Source: SHZI01 sp964407855 (lineage in GTDB: Bacteria > Pseudomonadota > Gammaproteobacteria > Steroidobacterales > GCA-2729495). From it: a stretch of 64,000 nt of DNA. The translations under genes were made by a program, and so were the position numbers. Position 1 is the stretch's first letter; every line of letters begins with the position of its first letter. The notes under the pieces were generated by a model, which worked only from the letters and a program-made list of their open reading frames with translations, was not told the DNA's origin and did no database searches. The stretch is taken from positions 1 to 64,000 of the forward strand of contig CAYOXI010000004.1 of NCBI GenBank assembly GCA_964407855.1, written 5' to 3'. This document shows, one piece after another, positions 54,225-63,253 of the stretch.

Positions 54225-55717
54225 TGCAACCTTCCCTGACCGGACTGGGCATGAACGTGGAGGCAGCGACAGCCGGCTTTTCCCTGGCCCGGGTGCGCGA
54301 CCAGGTGCTGGACGCGGCAGGCATCGCCGACGGCGACCTGGAGCGGGCCCTGGCCACGCTGATGCGCGGCGATGTGGACAACGCAGACCTCTATTTCCAG
54401 GTCTCACGCCACGAATCGTGGACGCTCGAAGATGGCATCGTGAAGGAAGGTGCCCACAGCATCGAGCAGGGCGTGGGCGTGCGGGCCATGGCCGGCGAGA
54501 AGACCGGCTTCGCCTACTCCGACGAGATCGTCGTGCCAGCGCTGCTCCAGGCCTCCGAGGCGGCAAGTGCGATCGTGCGCCAGGGCCGGCAGGGACGGGT
54601 CGGTCTGCGCCAGCCGCGTGCCGGCCATCAACTGTATCCGCCAGTTGATCCGCTGCTCTCCCTGCAGGACGAGGCCAAGGTCGCGCTGCTGCAGCAGGTT
54701 GACCAGGCCGTGCGGCGCCTGGATCCCCGGGTGAAGCAGGTCGTGGCCAGCCTGGCTGCCGCCCACGACGTGATCCTGGTCTGCGCCAGCGATGGGGTGA
54801 TGGCTGCCGACGTCCGCCCGCTGGTGCGCTTCAATGTGTCGGTGATCGTGGAACATGAGGGCCGCCGGGAGCAGGGCTATGCGGGCGGTGGCGGCCGTTT
54901 CGGCTACGAACATTTCACGCCGGACCGCCTGCTGGAGTTCGGGCAGGAGGCTGTGCGCCAGGCGATCGTCAATCTGGATGCCGTTCCGGCCCCGGCCGGC
55001 GAGATGGTGGTGGTCCTCGGTCCCGGCTGGCCCGGGGTCCTGCTTCACGAGGCCATCGGTCACGGCCTTGAGGGAGATTTCAACCGCAAGGGCACCTCCG
55101 CATTTACCGGCCGCATCGGCGAGCGCGTGGCGACGCCGCTCTGCACGGTGGTGGATGACGGTACCCTGCCGGGGCGGCGGGGCTCGCTCAACGTCGACGA
55201 CGAAGGAACTCCGACCAGCAATACGGTGCTGATCGAGGGCGGCATCCTGCGCGGCTACATCCAGGACCGCCACAACGCCCGGCTCATGGGTACCGTGTCC
55301 ACCGGCAACGGACGCCGCCAGTCCTTCGCCCACCTGCCGCTGCCCCGGATGACCAATACCTACATGCTGGCCGGCCCACACCATCCGGACGAGATCATTG
55401 CGTCCGTGCCGAAAGGTATCTACGCGCGGAACTTTGGCGGCGGCCAGGTGGACATCACCTCCGGCAAGTTCGTGTTCTCCGCCAGTGAGGCCTACCTGAT
55501 CGAGAACGGCAAGCTTGGTGCGCCGATCCGGGATGCCACGCTGGTCGGCGACGGTCCGACGGTGCTGAACCGCGTCAGCATGGTCGGCAACGACCTCGCG
55601 CTGGATGCCGGCATCGGCGTCTGCGGCAAGGAGGGCCAGTCAGTGCCGGTCGGTGTCGGTCAGCCGACGCTGCGCATCGATGGCCTTACTGTTGGCGGGA
55701 CGGGCACCGGCGGATGA
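54224..55717 (+). CDS. tldD: Metalloprotease TldD
   Basis: Zinc protease subunit that, with TldE, degrades unfolded peptides and matures some RiPPs. The 497 residues (E. coli 481) include the active-site motif LLHEAIGHGLEGDFNRKGTS near residue 273 and a C-terminal domain with GICGKEGQSVPVGVGQPTLR-like sequence (here GVCGKEGQS). It overlaps the following tldE start by 4 bases. Confidence 0.96.
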   Translation: MQPSLTGLGMNVEAATAGFSLARVRDQVLDAAGIADGDLERALATLMRGDVDNADLYFQVSRHESWTLEDGIVKEGAHSIEQGVGVRAMAGEKTGFAYSDEIVVPALLQASEAASAIVRQGRQGRVGLRQPRAGHQLYPPVDPLLSLQDEAKVALLQQVDQAVRRLDPRVKQVVASLAAAHDVILVCASDGVMAADVRPLVRFNVSVIVEHEGRREQGYAGGGGRFGYEHFTPDRLLEFGQEAVRQAIVNLDAVPAPAGEMVVVLGPGWPGVLLHEAIGHGLEGDFNRKGTSAFTGRIGERVATPLCTVVDDGTLPGRRGSLNVDDEGTPTSNTVLIEGGILRGYIQDRHNARLMGTVSTGNGRRQSFAHLPLPRMTNTYMLAGPHHPDEIIASVPKGIYARNFGGGQVDITSGKFVFSASEAYLIENGKLGAPIRDATLVGDGPTVLNRVSMVGNDLALDAGIGVCGKEGQSVPVGVGQPTLRIDGLTVGGTGTGG

Positions 55718-57075
55718 GTGCCAGTGCGGCGATCGCCGAGCCCCTGGCGGTGGGCAATGCACTTGGGCTGCTTCAGGAGAAGGTTGCCCATGCCCTGCGT
55801 CTGGCCCGCAGTCTCGGGGCGACCCAGGCGGAAGCCAGTGCCACCTTCGGTACGGGCTTCTCCATCAGCGTCCGGCTGCGGGAGGTGGAGACGCTCCGCC
55901 ACCAGCGGGACCAGGGCCTCAGCGTCAGTGTCTGGCTGGGCCAGCGGAAGGGCTCGGCCAGCACCACCGACCTGCGCGCCGGGGCGATCGACGAGACGGT
56001 CCGCAAAGCCTGCTCACTCGCACGCTATGGAGCCGAGGATCCGGCCTCGGGACTTGCTGATCCGGAGCGGATGGCGCGGGAGATTCCTGACCTGGACCTC
56101 TACCACCCGTGGGACATCGGCCCCGCCGCCGCCATCGAACTTGCCCGGGCCTGCGAGTCGGCGGCGCTGGACCTTGATCCGCGCATCAGCAACTCGGAGG
56201 GTGCCAGCGTCAGCACGAGTGAGGGCGTCCGGGTGTATGGCAATACCCACGGATTCCTGGCCGGCTACCCCGAGTCCGACCACAGCCTGAGCTGCTCGGT
56301 GGTTGCCAGCCAGGACGGGCAGATGGAAACCGACTACGAGTACGCCGTGGTCCGTAACCCGGCCGACCTGCCCCTGCCGGCGGCGGTCGGTGAGGAAGCC
56401 GGCCGGCGGACGGTCGCCCGGCTCGGCGGCGCGAAGCTCACGACCCGCACGGCGCCGGTGCTGTTTCCAGCCCGGGTGGCCCGTGGCCTCATCGGCCACT
56501 GGCTGGGTGCCATCAGCGGCGGTGCGCTTTATCGCCGGTCATCCTTCCTGGTCGATGCGCTTGGCAAATCCGTGTTCGCCTCCCGGGTCCGGATTGATGA
56601 GAGGCCCCACCTGCCCCACGCCCTTGGCAGCGCACCATTTGATGACGAAGGCGTGGCCACCGGTGACCGCTGCCTCGTGGAGGAGGGCGTACTCCGCGGC
56701 TACGTGCTGGGCAGCTACTACGCCCGGAAGCTGAAGATGGCATCCACCGGCAATGCCGGCGGCACCCACAACGTTGTCGTGCAGAGCACCGGCGAGAGCT
56801 ACCCGGAGTTGCTCGCGAAGCTCGACCGGGGCCTGGTCATCGCCGATCTGATGGGCAGTGGCGTGAACCCGGTGACGGGCGATTACTCCCGCGGTGCCTC
56901 CGGCTTCTGGGTGGAGAACGGCCGCGTCCAGTACCCCGTTACCGAGATCACCATCGCCGGCCGCCTCCAGGACATGTACCAGGGCATCGTCGGTATCGGT
57001 ACGGATGTGGATCGCCGGGGCGGCGTGCTCAGTGGTTCAATCCTCGTGGACCGGATGACCATCGCCGGTACCTGA
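55714..57075 (+). CDS. tldE: Metalloprotease partner TldE (PmbA)
   Basis: Non-catalytic or regulatory half of TldD/E, needed for microcin B17 maturation in E. coli. 453 residues (E. coli 450), lacking HExxxH, with ALGSAPFDDEGVATGDRCLV and VNPVTGDYSRGASGFWVENG near the end. It is adjacent to tldD with a 4-base overlap; the yjgA gene often found beside pmbA is absent. The last 39 bases overlap the convergent brkB-like gene. Confidence 0.96.
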   Translation: MSASAAIAEPLAVGNALGLLQEKVAHALRLARSLGATQAEASATFGTGFSISVRLREVETLRHQRDQGLSVSVWLGQRKGSASTTDLRAGAIDETVRKACSLARYGAEDPASGLADPERMAREIPDLDLYHPWDIGPAAAIELARACESAALDLDPRISNSEGASVSTSEGVRVYGNTHGFLAGYPESDHSLSCSVVASQDGQMETDYEYAVVRNPADLPLPAAVGEEAGRRTVARLGGAKLTTRTAPVLFPARVARGLIGHWLGAISGGALYRRSSFLVDALGKSVFASRVRIDERPHLPHALGSAPFDDEGVATGDRCLVEEGVLRGYVLGSYYARKLKMASTGNAGGTHNVVVQSTGESYPELLAKLDRGLVIADLMGSGVNPVTGDYSRGASGFWVENGRVQYPVTEITIAGRLQDMYQGIVGIGTDVDRRGGVLSGSILVDRMTIAGT

Positions 57076-58374
57076 GAATTCCGCCAGTGTGCGCTCGGCA
57101 AGGGCGCCATCCCGCACACCCTCCAGCTCCCTCAGCAGTTCGGGTACCTCCCGGGGCCAGTTTCCCGGCTGCAGGACATCGGGCTCCGTCGGCTGCCGGG
57201 CGGCGATCAGGATCGCGCGCAGCGTAATCCCCGCCGGGTCCCGGCTCAGCCGCAATTCGCCGTTGTCTGCCAGCATAAGCAGGCCCGCCGCTTCCAGCCG
57301 CTGCACCACCGGCGTCAATTCGATGCCGGGCAGGGATAGCTGTTCGCAGATGTCGGCCAGCTCAGGCGGCATGCCACGGTCCCGGGGTCGGCGGGCCAGG
57401 AGCGCCATGATCGCAAGAGCCAGTTCTTCGCTGCGCCGGCTTCCCGGATCCGGCCACTGGTTTACGACCTGCAGGTATTCCGGATGCTGGATGTAGCAGG
57501 CCACCTGGGCACCGATCAGGAAAGTGAGCCAGCAGAGGAAAACCCAGAGCAGGGCGCTGACCAGGATGGCGAAGCCGGCGTAGATGGACAGAGTCTGGGA
57601 CGACGTAACGATGATCTGGGCTACCAGCACTGCCGCCCCCGCCCAGGCCACGCCGCCGACAACGCCGCCGGTGAGCGCTGCCTGGAACTTCACCCGCGTG
57701 TTGGGCACGGCCCAGTACAGGCAGCTGAATGCGGTACAGACCAGCAGCCACGGCACGGCCTGCGCCCAGAGCGGGGCCACCGAACTGACCGGTGTCAGGT
57801 CTGCCAGGCCGGAGGCGGCGGCACCTCTTTCCAGCCAGGCGATCAGGCCCAGGGCGAGCGACATCACGACCGGGCCGAGGAAAATCACGGCCAGGTTATT
57901 CCCCAACCGTCGCGCCGGGGTCCGCGGCTGGCTGACGCGCCAGATGAAGTTCAGGCTGTCCTCGACCCGCCGTGCCAGGGAGAGCGCGGTCCAGAGGAGC
58001 AGAGCAATGCCGAAGCCGGCCAGCAAGCCGCCCTGGGTGTTGTCCACGAGGCTCATGACCGTTGCCAGGATCACCTCGCCACGGGGACCCAGCGGCGCCA
58101 CCCATTGCTGCAGCAGCGGCTCGATCTGCCGGTGCAGGTCTAAGGCCTTGAGCAGCGCGAAGCTGATGGCCAGCAGCGGCACAAGGGAGAGCAGGGTCCG
58201 GTAGACGAGCGCCTCGGCGCGCTGGACCAGCCGTCCGGCAATGATTTCCCGGGTGACCGCCCAGCTTCGCTGCAGGATGCGGCGGGGCAGGCCGCGGATG
58301 CCCGGGGGTGAGAGCTGGGCGAACAGCCGGGCTTCCAGTTTTGCTCCCCAGGCTTCCGGCAGCAGCGACTTCAT
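57037..58374 (-). CDS. YihY/BrkB family membrane protein
   Basis: About 445 residues. Six TM helices occupy the first 290 residues (SLVPLLAISFALLKALDLHR, NLAVIFLGPVVMSLALGLIA), then a soluble domain with winged-helix appearance (PPELADICEQLSLPGIELTP). The family was once named RNase BN, but its members have no proven RNase activity. ATG 58374 gives MKSLLPEAWGAKLEARLF; an ATG at 58398 is possible. Its 3' end overlaps tldE antisense. Confidence 0.92.
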   Translation of the reverse strand: MKSLLPEAWGAKLEARLFAQLSPPGIRGLPRRILQRSWAVTREIIAGRLVQRAEALVYRTLLSLVPLLAISFALLKALDLHRQIEPLLQQWVAPLGPRGEVILATVMSLVDNTQGGLLAGFGIALLLWTALSLARRVEDSLNFIWRVSQPRTPARRLGNNLAVIFLGPVVMSLALGLIAWLERGAAASGLADLTPVSSVAPLWAQAVPWLLVCTAFSCLYWAVPNTRVKFQAALTGGVVGGVAWAGAAVLVAQIIVTSSQTLSIYAGFAILVSALLWVFLCWLTFLIGAQVACYIQHPEYLQVVNQWPDPGSRRSEELALAIMALLARRPRDRGMPPELADICEQLSLPGIELTPVVQRLEAAGLLMLADNGELRLSRDPAGITLRAILIAARQPTEPDVLQPGNWPREVPELLRELEGVRDGALAERTLAEFSGTGDGHPVHED

Positions 58375-58394
58375 GGGGCTGGCTCGCCGCCCAC

Positions 58395-59306
58395 TCACCC
58401 GGATTGCGTGTCGGTGAGCAGGGTCAGCGCCCGCCGGTACTTTTCGCTGGTCCGGCGGATGATGTCAGGCGGCAGGCGGGGGCCCGGCGCACGTTTGTCC
58501 CAGTCGAGGGTTTCCAGATAGTCCCGCACAAACTGCTTGTCGAAGCTGGGCGGACTGGTGCCGGGCTGGTACTGGTCGGCCGGCCAGAAGCGGGACGAGT
58601 CCGGCGTCATCACCTCGTCGATGAGGTAGAGGCCGCCGTGGTCGTCCAGTCCGAACTCGAACTTGGTATCCGCAATGATGATGCCCCGGCCGAGAGCGTG
58701 GGCAGCGCCCTCCAAATAGATACTCAGGGCGAGATCCCGGACGCGGTGGGCGAGGTCCGCACCGATCAGTCGCTCGCACTCCCCGAAGCTGATGTTCTCG
58801 TCATGGTCGCCCTGCGCCGCCTTGGTGGCCGGCGTGAACACCGGCTTGGGCAGACGCGCGGCCATTGGCAATCCCGCAGGCAGCGGGATGCCGCAGACGC
58901 TGCCGCTGCGCTGATAGTCCTTGTAGCCCGAGCCGATAAGATATCCCCTGACGACCGCCTCGATGGGCAGGGGCTTCAGGCGCCGCACTACCATCGCGCG
59001 GCTGGCCAGCGCAGCGCGTTCCGCCGGATCCGTGAGTACTGCTGCAAGGGGAAGCTGCGCGAGGTGATTCGCGACGATGTGAGCCGTTCGTGCGAACCAG
59101 AAACCGGACATAAGTGTCAGCACTTCACCCTTGCCTGGAATCGGATCCGGCAGGACCACGTCGAAGGCAGACAGGCGGTCCGTGGTGATGATCAGCAGGT
59201 GCTGGTCATCGATCGCGTAGATGTCCCGGACCTTGCCTTGACTCAGCCGGGTAAGGCCTGTCACGCTGGATTGATAGACGGCATCAGGGCCGATGTTCTG
59301 TGTCAT
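58395..59306 (-). CDS. purC: Phosphoribosylaminoimidazole-succinocarboxamide synthase
   Basis: SAICAR synthase of purine synthesis. ATG 59306 gives 303 residues, the longer yeast/Xanthomonas-like form rather than the 237-residue E. coli form. Motifs: LSQGKVRDIYAID, TTDRLSAFDVVLPDPIPGKG, VVRGYLIGSGYKDYQ. No Shine-Dalgarno; TAGAAT ends 7 bases before the ATG. Divergent from djlA by 49 bases. Confidence 0.96.
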   Translation of the reverse strand: MTQNIGPDAVYQSSVTGLTRLSQGKVRDIYAIDDQHLLIITTDRLSAFDVVLPDPIPGKGEVLTLMSGFWFARTAHIVANHLAQLPLAAVLTDPAERAALASRAMVVRRLKPLPIEAVVRGYLIGSGYKDYQRSGSVCGIPLPAGLPMAARLPKPVFTPATKAAQGDHDENISFGECERLIGADLAHRVRDLALSIYLEGAAHALGRGIIIADTKFEFGLDDHGGLYLIDEVMTPDSSRFWPADQYQPGTSPPSFDKQFVRDYLETLDWDKRAPGPRLPPDIIRRTSEKYRRALTLLTDTQSG

Positions 59307-59313
59307 CCAGCAG

Positions 59314-59319
59314 ATTCTA
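59314..59319 (-). promoter_or_regulatory. Candidate -10 element directly before purC
   Basis: TAGAAT on the minus strand with 7 bases to the ATG, so transcription would begin at or next to the start codon. No clear -35 and no Shine-Dalgarno. Confidence 0.4.
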
Positions 59320-59355
59320 GCAGCGCCATTCGCGCTTTCCTCGAGTAGCTCACCC

Positions 59356-60162
59356 ATGCCCTGGATCGGCAAAGTCGGCGGCGGAATTCTCGGCCTCATT
59401 GCGGGTGGTCCGGTGGGCGCGCTGATCGGCGGCGCGCTGGGCCATCAGTTTGACCGGGGAGCCCGCCTGCTCGCCGGCTTTGGATCCGACGCCGGCCATG
59501 ACCGGCTCTATGACGCGGCAAACCGCCAGCAGATCTTCTTTGAGACCACCTTCCATTGCCTCGGCGCGCTGGCAAAGGCTGATGGCCGCGTCTCCGAGGC
59601 AGAGATCGAGACCGCGCGCCGCGTCATGGCGGAGATGCGCCTGCAGCCCGAGGCCGTCCGCCGGGCGATCGAGTGCTTCACCGCCGGCAAGCGTCCGGGA
59701 TTTCCGCTGCGCGACCGGGTCCTGACACTCCGCCGGGCCTGCGGTCGCGAACCCGAGCTGCTGCGCACCTTCCTCGAGGTGCAGATGGATTTCCTGCTGG
59801 CCAAGGCGGCAATCAGCGACCGGGAGCGCGCGCTGCTGCTCACCATGGCCGAAGCACTGGGTGTCGGCAGGATCGATCTCGCGCACCTGGAGTCCGTACT
59901 CCGGGCGCGGCGCAGCTTTCGCCAGGGTCCGGGGCTGGCGCCGCGCCAGTCCCTCGCCGGCGCCTACCGCGCCCTGGGCCTCGAGGACACTGCCGGGGAT
60001 GCGGAAGTGAAGCGCGCTTACCGCCGGCTTATGAACCAGCACCACCCTGACAAGCAGGCGGCGCGCGGACTGCCCGAGTCGATGCGGGAGGCGTCGAAGG
60101 AGCGCACACACGAGATCCGCGCGGCCTATGACCTGATCCGCGAGCATCGGGGATTCAAGTAG
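59356..60162 (+). CDS. djlA: Co-chaperone DjlA
   Basis: Membrane-anchored DnaK co-chaperone. ATG 59356 gives 268 residues (E. coli 271). The N-terminal glycine-rich TM segment (IGKVGGGILGLIAGGPVGAL), a TerB-like central domain (FFETTFHCLGALAKADGRVS) and a C-terminal J domain with HPD in MNQHHPDKQA near residue 230, ending in the family REHRGFK. It lies upstream of rpe on the same strand. Confidence 0.95.
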   Translation: MPWIGKVGGGILGLIAGGPVGALIGGALGHQFDRGARLLAGFGSDAGHDRLYDAANRQQIFFETTFHCLGALAKADGRVSEAEIETARRVMAEMRLQPEAVRRAIECFTAGKRPGFPLRDRVLTLRRACGREPELLRTFLEVQMDFLLAKAAISDRERALLLTMAEALGVGRIDLAHLESVLRARRSFRQGPGLAPRQSLAGAYRALGLEDTAGDAEVKRAYRRLMNQHHPDKQAARGLPESMREASKERTHEIRAAYDLIREHRGFK

Positions 60163-60201
60163 CCCTCGCCGGCTTTCGTGGCCACGTGCTATGTTCAGGG
60201 C

Positions 60202-60885
60202 ATGCCCGCCGACAGACCGGATTACCTGATTGCGCCGTCGATACTCTCGGCCGACTTTGCCCGGCTGGGCGAGGAGGTGGAGAGCGTACTCGCGGCCGGC
60301 GCGGACATCGTCCACTTCGATGTCATGGACAATCACTACGTTCCCAACCTGACCATTGGTCCCCTGGTCTGCGAGGCGCTCCGCAAGCGGGGCATCAAGG
60401 CGCCGATCGATGTACACCTGATGGTGGAGCCGGTGGACGAACTGGCCCGGTCCTTCGCCGGTGCCGGCGCTTCATGGATCAGCTTCCATCCGGAGGCCAG
60501 CCGGCATGTGGATCGCACGATCAGCCTGATCCGCGAGCTGGGTTGCCAGCCGGGGCTGGTACTGAACCCGGCCACGCCACTCGACTGCCTGGATCACACC
60601 CTGCCGGGAATCGACCTGGTGCTCGTCATGTCGGTGAACCCCGGCTTTGGCGGGCAGTCCTTCATCCCCGGAAGCCTGCCCAAGCTGCGCGCGATCCGCG
60701 AGCGCATCGCCGCATCCGGCCGCGCCGTGCGCCTTGAGGTGGATGGAGGAATAAAGCCCGACAATATCCGGGCAGTGGCCGAGGCCGGCGCAGATGTATT
60801 CGTTGCCGGGTCCGCCATCTTTGGCAGCCCGGACTATGCCGCCACGATCGCCCGTATGCGCAGTGAGCTGGCGGCGGCAGGCTGA
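60202..60885 (+). CDS. rpe: Ribulose-phosphate 3-epimerase
   Basis: Interconverts ribulose-5-P and xylulose-5-P. ATG 60202 gives 227 residues (E. coli 225); an in-frame start at 60178 adds 8. Metal and catalytic residues are in HFDVMDNHYVPNLT, DVHLMVEP, MSVNPGFGGQSF and EVDGGIKPDN. It is 39 bases after djlA and converges on crp. Confidence 0.97.
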   Translation: MPADRPDYLIAPSILSADFARLGEEVESVLAAGADIVHFDVMDNHYVPNLTIGPLVCEALRKRGIKAPIDVHLMVEPVDELARSFAGAGASWISFHPEASRHVDRTISLIRELGCQPGLVLNPATPLDCLDHTLPGIDLVLVMSVNPGFGGQSFIPGSLPKLRAIRERIAASGRAVRLEVDGGIKPDNIRAVAEAGADVFVAGSAIFGSPDYAATIARMRSELAAAG

Positions 60886-60929
60886 GCCCGGCCGCCGCCA
60901 GGGACTTCACTGAACGGGAGAGCGGGTCC

Positions 60930-61598
60930 TCAGAGACCGACGGCCTTCAGTTTGGGCTTGGGCCGCGCGTTGTAGACCACGATGGTCTTGCCGGTGGCCG
61001 TGATCAGGCCCTGGTCCTCAAGCACCTTCAGCACGCGACCGGCCATTTCCCGGGAGCAGCCCACCAGGCGTGACAGCTCCTGCCGGCTCACCTTGATCTG
61101 CATGCCGTCGGGATGGGTCATCGCATCGGGTTCGTTGCACAGGTCCATGATGGCGTGAGCGACCCGACCGGTGACATCCACAAACGCCAGGTCGCCAAGC
61201 TTGCGGTTGGTGCGATCGAGGCGCGTGGCGAGCTGGGTAGCCAGCTCGAACACCAGACCCGGACTCTCGCTGGCGATCTGGCGGAAGCGGGCGTAAGTCA
61301 TTTCCGCGAGTTCCGAACTCACGCGGGTTCTCACCCAGGCACTGCGGGCCGGCTGCTCGTGGAACAGGCCCATCTCGCCGAAGAACTGGCCCTTGTTCAG
61401 GTAGGCCAGCACCATTTCGTTGCCGTCCTCGTCTTCGATCATCACCTCGACGGAGCCGTCGAGTACGTAGAAGAGGCTGTCGGGCACGTCCCCGGCGTGA
61501 ATCATGACAGTCTTGCTCGGTACCGTCCTTACGCGGCAATACGTCAGGAAGCGGTTGATCGCCGGCACATCACTCAAAGCCTTACCAGTCGCAGCCAT
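60930..61598 (-). CDS. crp: cAMP receptor protein family regulator (Vfr/Clp type)
   Basis: Global transcription activator. ATG 61598 with GGGGAGAG before it gives 222 residues (E. coli CRP 210). The cyclic-nucleotide pocket has GQFFGEMGLF (GE at 74-75) and RSAWVR at 85-90. The C-terminal helix-turn-helix has VSRQELSRLVGCSREMAGRV. DVTGRVAHAIMDLC and AMTHPDGMQIKVSRQE closely resemble Vfr and CRP. Cyclic AMP is likely the ligand, though Clp of Xanthomonas uses c-di-GMP. A perfect CRP-type site lies 153-168 bases upstream. Confidence 0.95.
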   Translation of the reverse strand: MAATGKALSDVPAINRFLTYCRVRTVPSKTVMIHAGDVPDSLFYVLDGSVEVMIEDEDGNEMVLAYLNKGQFFGEMGLFHEQPARSAWVRTRVSSELAEMTYARFRQIASESPGLVFELATQLATRLDRTNRKLGDLAFVDVTGRVAHAIMDLCNEPDAMTHPDGMQIKVSRQELSRLVGCSREMAGRVLKVLEDQGLITATGKTIVVYNARPKPKLKAVGL

Positions 61599-61819
61599 GG
61601 CAGTCTCTCCCCAATAAACCCGTTCAGCCAAAATCCGTTCAAGCCCAGTCCCCAGCTCACGGAAAAACCCTAACCAGAGCGAGGAATATGTTGCATCGGG
61701 GCGTACGGTAGTGCATCGGCGGCAGACCGTGAACTGCCAAGTACCGGAACTGTGATGGCTCTCACAGGAACCCGTCCAGTCCAGAGCCACGGGCGGCCCG
61801 GGGCTGGTTGTGTCCGGGC
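61599..61819 (-). promoter_or_regulatory. crp upstream region
   Basis: 221 bases between coq7 and crp, both minus. It contains the perfect CRP-type site and an AT-richer stretch (GAGGAATATG) that may be the -10. No open frame or RNA gene is recognised. A speD gene, which in some relatives sits between crp and coq7, is absent. Confidence 0.5.
61751..61766. promoter_or_regulatory. CRP-type operator upstream of crp
   Basis: TGTGA-TGGCTC-TCACA exactly matches the CRP/Vfr/Clp consensus TGTGA-N6-TCACA. It lies between the coq7 stop and the crp start, so it most likely serves crp itself. A possible -10 (CATATT on the minus strand at 61690-61685) would put the site centre about 80 bases upstream of the start. 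The spacing is inference. Confidence 0.75.
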
Positions 61820-62461
61820 CTAGATCCGCCGCGCCAGAGTGGTCATAACGCCGGCAACCAGCCGCATTCCGGCGCGGATCGCGGTCGGCAGTTCCTCGCC
61901 GCCCATCGCGCGGGCGGACGCGCCGTGAGTGACCTCATCAGTTCGCATCTGCGTCAGGATACGGCGGCTGCGCTGGTCACCGGCAGGCAGGCGGTCCAGA
62001 TGTCCTTCGAGGTGCTGTTCCACCTGGCGCTCCGTTTCCGCGACAAAGCCGAGCCCGGGACCGCGGCCGGACAGCCCGGCAACGGCCCCGAGGGCGAAGC
62101 TGCCCGCGTACCAGACAGGGCCGAGTACGCTGGGCCGGTCCCCGAGCTCTGCAAGTCGCTGCCGGCACCAGACCAGGTGATCCTCCTCATCGATGGCGGC
62201 CTGTTGCAGCCGCGAGGTGAGGGCGGAATCGGCCGAACTCAGGGCCTGGCCCCGGTACAGGGCCTGGGCAGCCACCTCCCCGGCATGATTGATGCGCATC
62301 AGCGCGGCCGCCAGGCGCCGGTCCTCCGGGCCAAGGGCCTCAGTCTCGGGGTCACCGGCCGGGTTCGGCCGGGCCGCCCGCAACGGCCCGGCCAGCACCC
62401 GCAGGCCGGTGTCCACTTCCGTCAGCAGGCGGTCCGTCAGGGACAGCTGTCGCGGCTGCAT
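61820..62461 (-). CDS. coq7: 2-polyprenyl-3-methyl-6-methoxy-1,4-benzoquinone monooxygenase
   Basis: Diiron hydroxylase of aerobic ubiquinone synthesis. ATG 62461 gives 213 residues. Diiron ligands are in RINHAGEVAAQALY, DEEDHLVWC, ETERQVEQHLEGHL and RTDEVTHGA (the repeated E and ExxH pattern). It indicates an organism capable of O2-dependent ubiquinone synthesis. It is divergent from rplM across 295 bases. Confidence 0.94.
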   Translation of the reverse strand: MQPRQLSLTDRLLTEVDTGLRVLAGPLRAARPNPAGDPETEALGPEDRRLAAALMRINHAGEVAAQALYRGQALSSADSALTSRLQQAAIDEEDHLVWCRQRLAELGDRPSVLGPVWYAGSFALGAVAGLSGRGPGLGFVAETERQVEQHLEGHLDRLPAGDQRSRRILTQMRTDEVTHGASARAMGGEELPTAIRAGMRLVAGVMTTLARRI

Positions 62462-62531
62462 GGGTCTTCTTTCAACAGTCCGGCTTTCAGCCGGGTTCAG
62501 GCGATGGGGCAGATCAGGGACCGGCCAGTCG

Positions 62532-62560
62532 ATTATGGTGGCCGCGTCCGGGTGGGGCAA
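62532..62560 (-). promoter_or_regulatory. Candidate coq7 promoter
   Basis: Minus-strand TTGCCC (62560-62555) and CATAAT (62537-62532) separated by 17 bases; about 70 bases to the coq7 ATG. Confidence 0.45.
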
Positions 62561-62616
62561 ACACGCCACCGGCCACCGTGGCCCCGGGCCTTCCTGGCCG
62601 CCTCCGACCGGGGGGT

Positions 62617-62645
62617 TTGAAAAAAACGCCCCCAGCGCCTAAACT
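62617..62645 (+). promoter_or_regulatory. rplM-rpsI promoter
   Basis: TTGAAA (62617-62622), 17 bases, TAAACT (62640-62645). It is one of the two best sigma70 matches in the window and gives a leader of about 105 bases before rplM. Confidence 0.7.
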
Positions 62646-62756
62646 TTGCGGCCCTGCCCAAGGTTGCCCGGTCCGCCGGCACCTGCCGCGAGGGCCGGAT
62701 CCCCGAATCAACAGGCGTCGACGCCGGACAGGCGCGGCTCACACACAGGTGTCCAG

Positions 62757-63185
62757 ATGGGTACGTTCTCAGCAAAGGCTCACGAGGTGCAGCGCGCCTG
62801 GTACGTCGTGGACGCCACGGATTGCACGCTCGGCCGTCTGGCCTCGGCCATCGCCTTCCGGCTGCGCGGCAAGCACAAGGCGATATTCACCCCCCACGTG
62901 GACACGGGTGACTACATCGTCGTGGTCAATGCGGCCCGCATCCGTGCCACCGGCAACAAGTTGCAGGACAAGCTCTACCGCCACCACACTGGCTATGTCG
63001 GCAACCTGAAGACGGTGACCCTCGCGCGCATGATGGCAGAGCACCCGGAGCGCGCCCTGATGAAGGCCGTGAAGGGCATGTTGCCGAAGAACAGCCTGGG
63101 CGCCACCATGCTGAAGAAGCTGCGCGTCTTCCCGGGTGCCGAGCACGAGCACCAGGCACAGCAGCCCGAGCCCCTGAAGCTCTAG
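62757..63185 (+). CDS. rplM: Large ribosomal subunit protein L13
   Basis: Early-assembly 50S protein; in E. coli it represses its own mRNA. ATG 62757 gives exactly 142 residues as in E. coli, with WYVVDATDCTLGRLASAIAF, the segment KLYRHHTGYVGNLK and GMLPKNSLGATMLKKLRVF. rpsI follows 68 bases later as usual. Confidence 0.97.
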   Translation: MGTFSAKAHEVQRAWYVVDATDCTLGRLASAIAFRLRGKHKAIFTPHVDTGDYIVVVNAARIRATGNKLQDKLYRHHTGYVGNLKTVTLARMMAEHPERALMKAVKGMLPKNSLGATMLKKLRVFPGAEHEHQAQQPEPLKL

Positions 63186-63253
63186 ACCCCACTCTGACAC
63201 CCCGAACTTCCCACCAAGCCCGTACCGCAGAACCCAAGGCAGGCCCCGAACCA

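Noticed and set aside
62532..62580. Inverted repeat GGTGGCC/GGCCACC near the coq7 promoter as an operator
   Set aside because: Only 7 bp, GC-only and in a GC-rich spacer; too weak to claim a regulator site.
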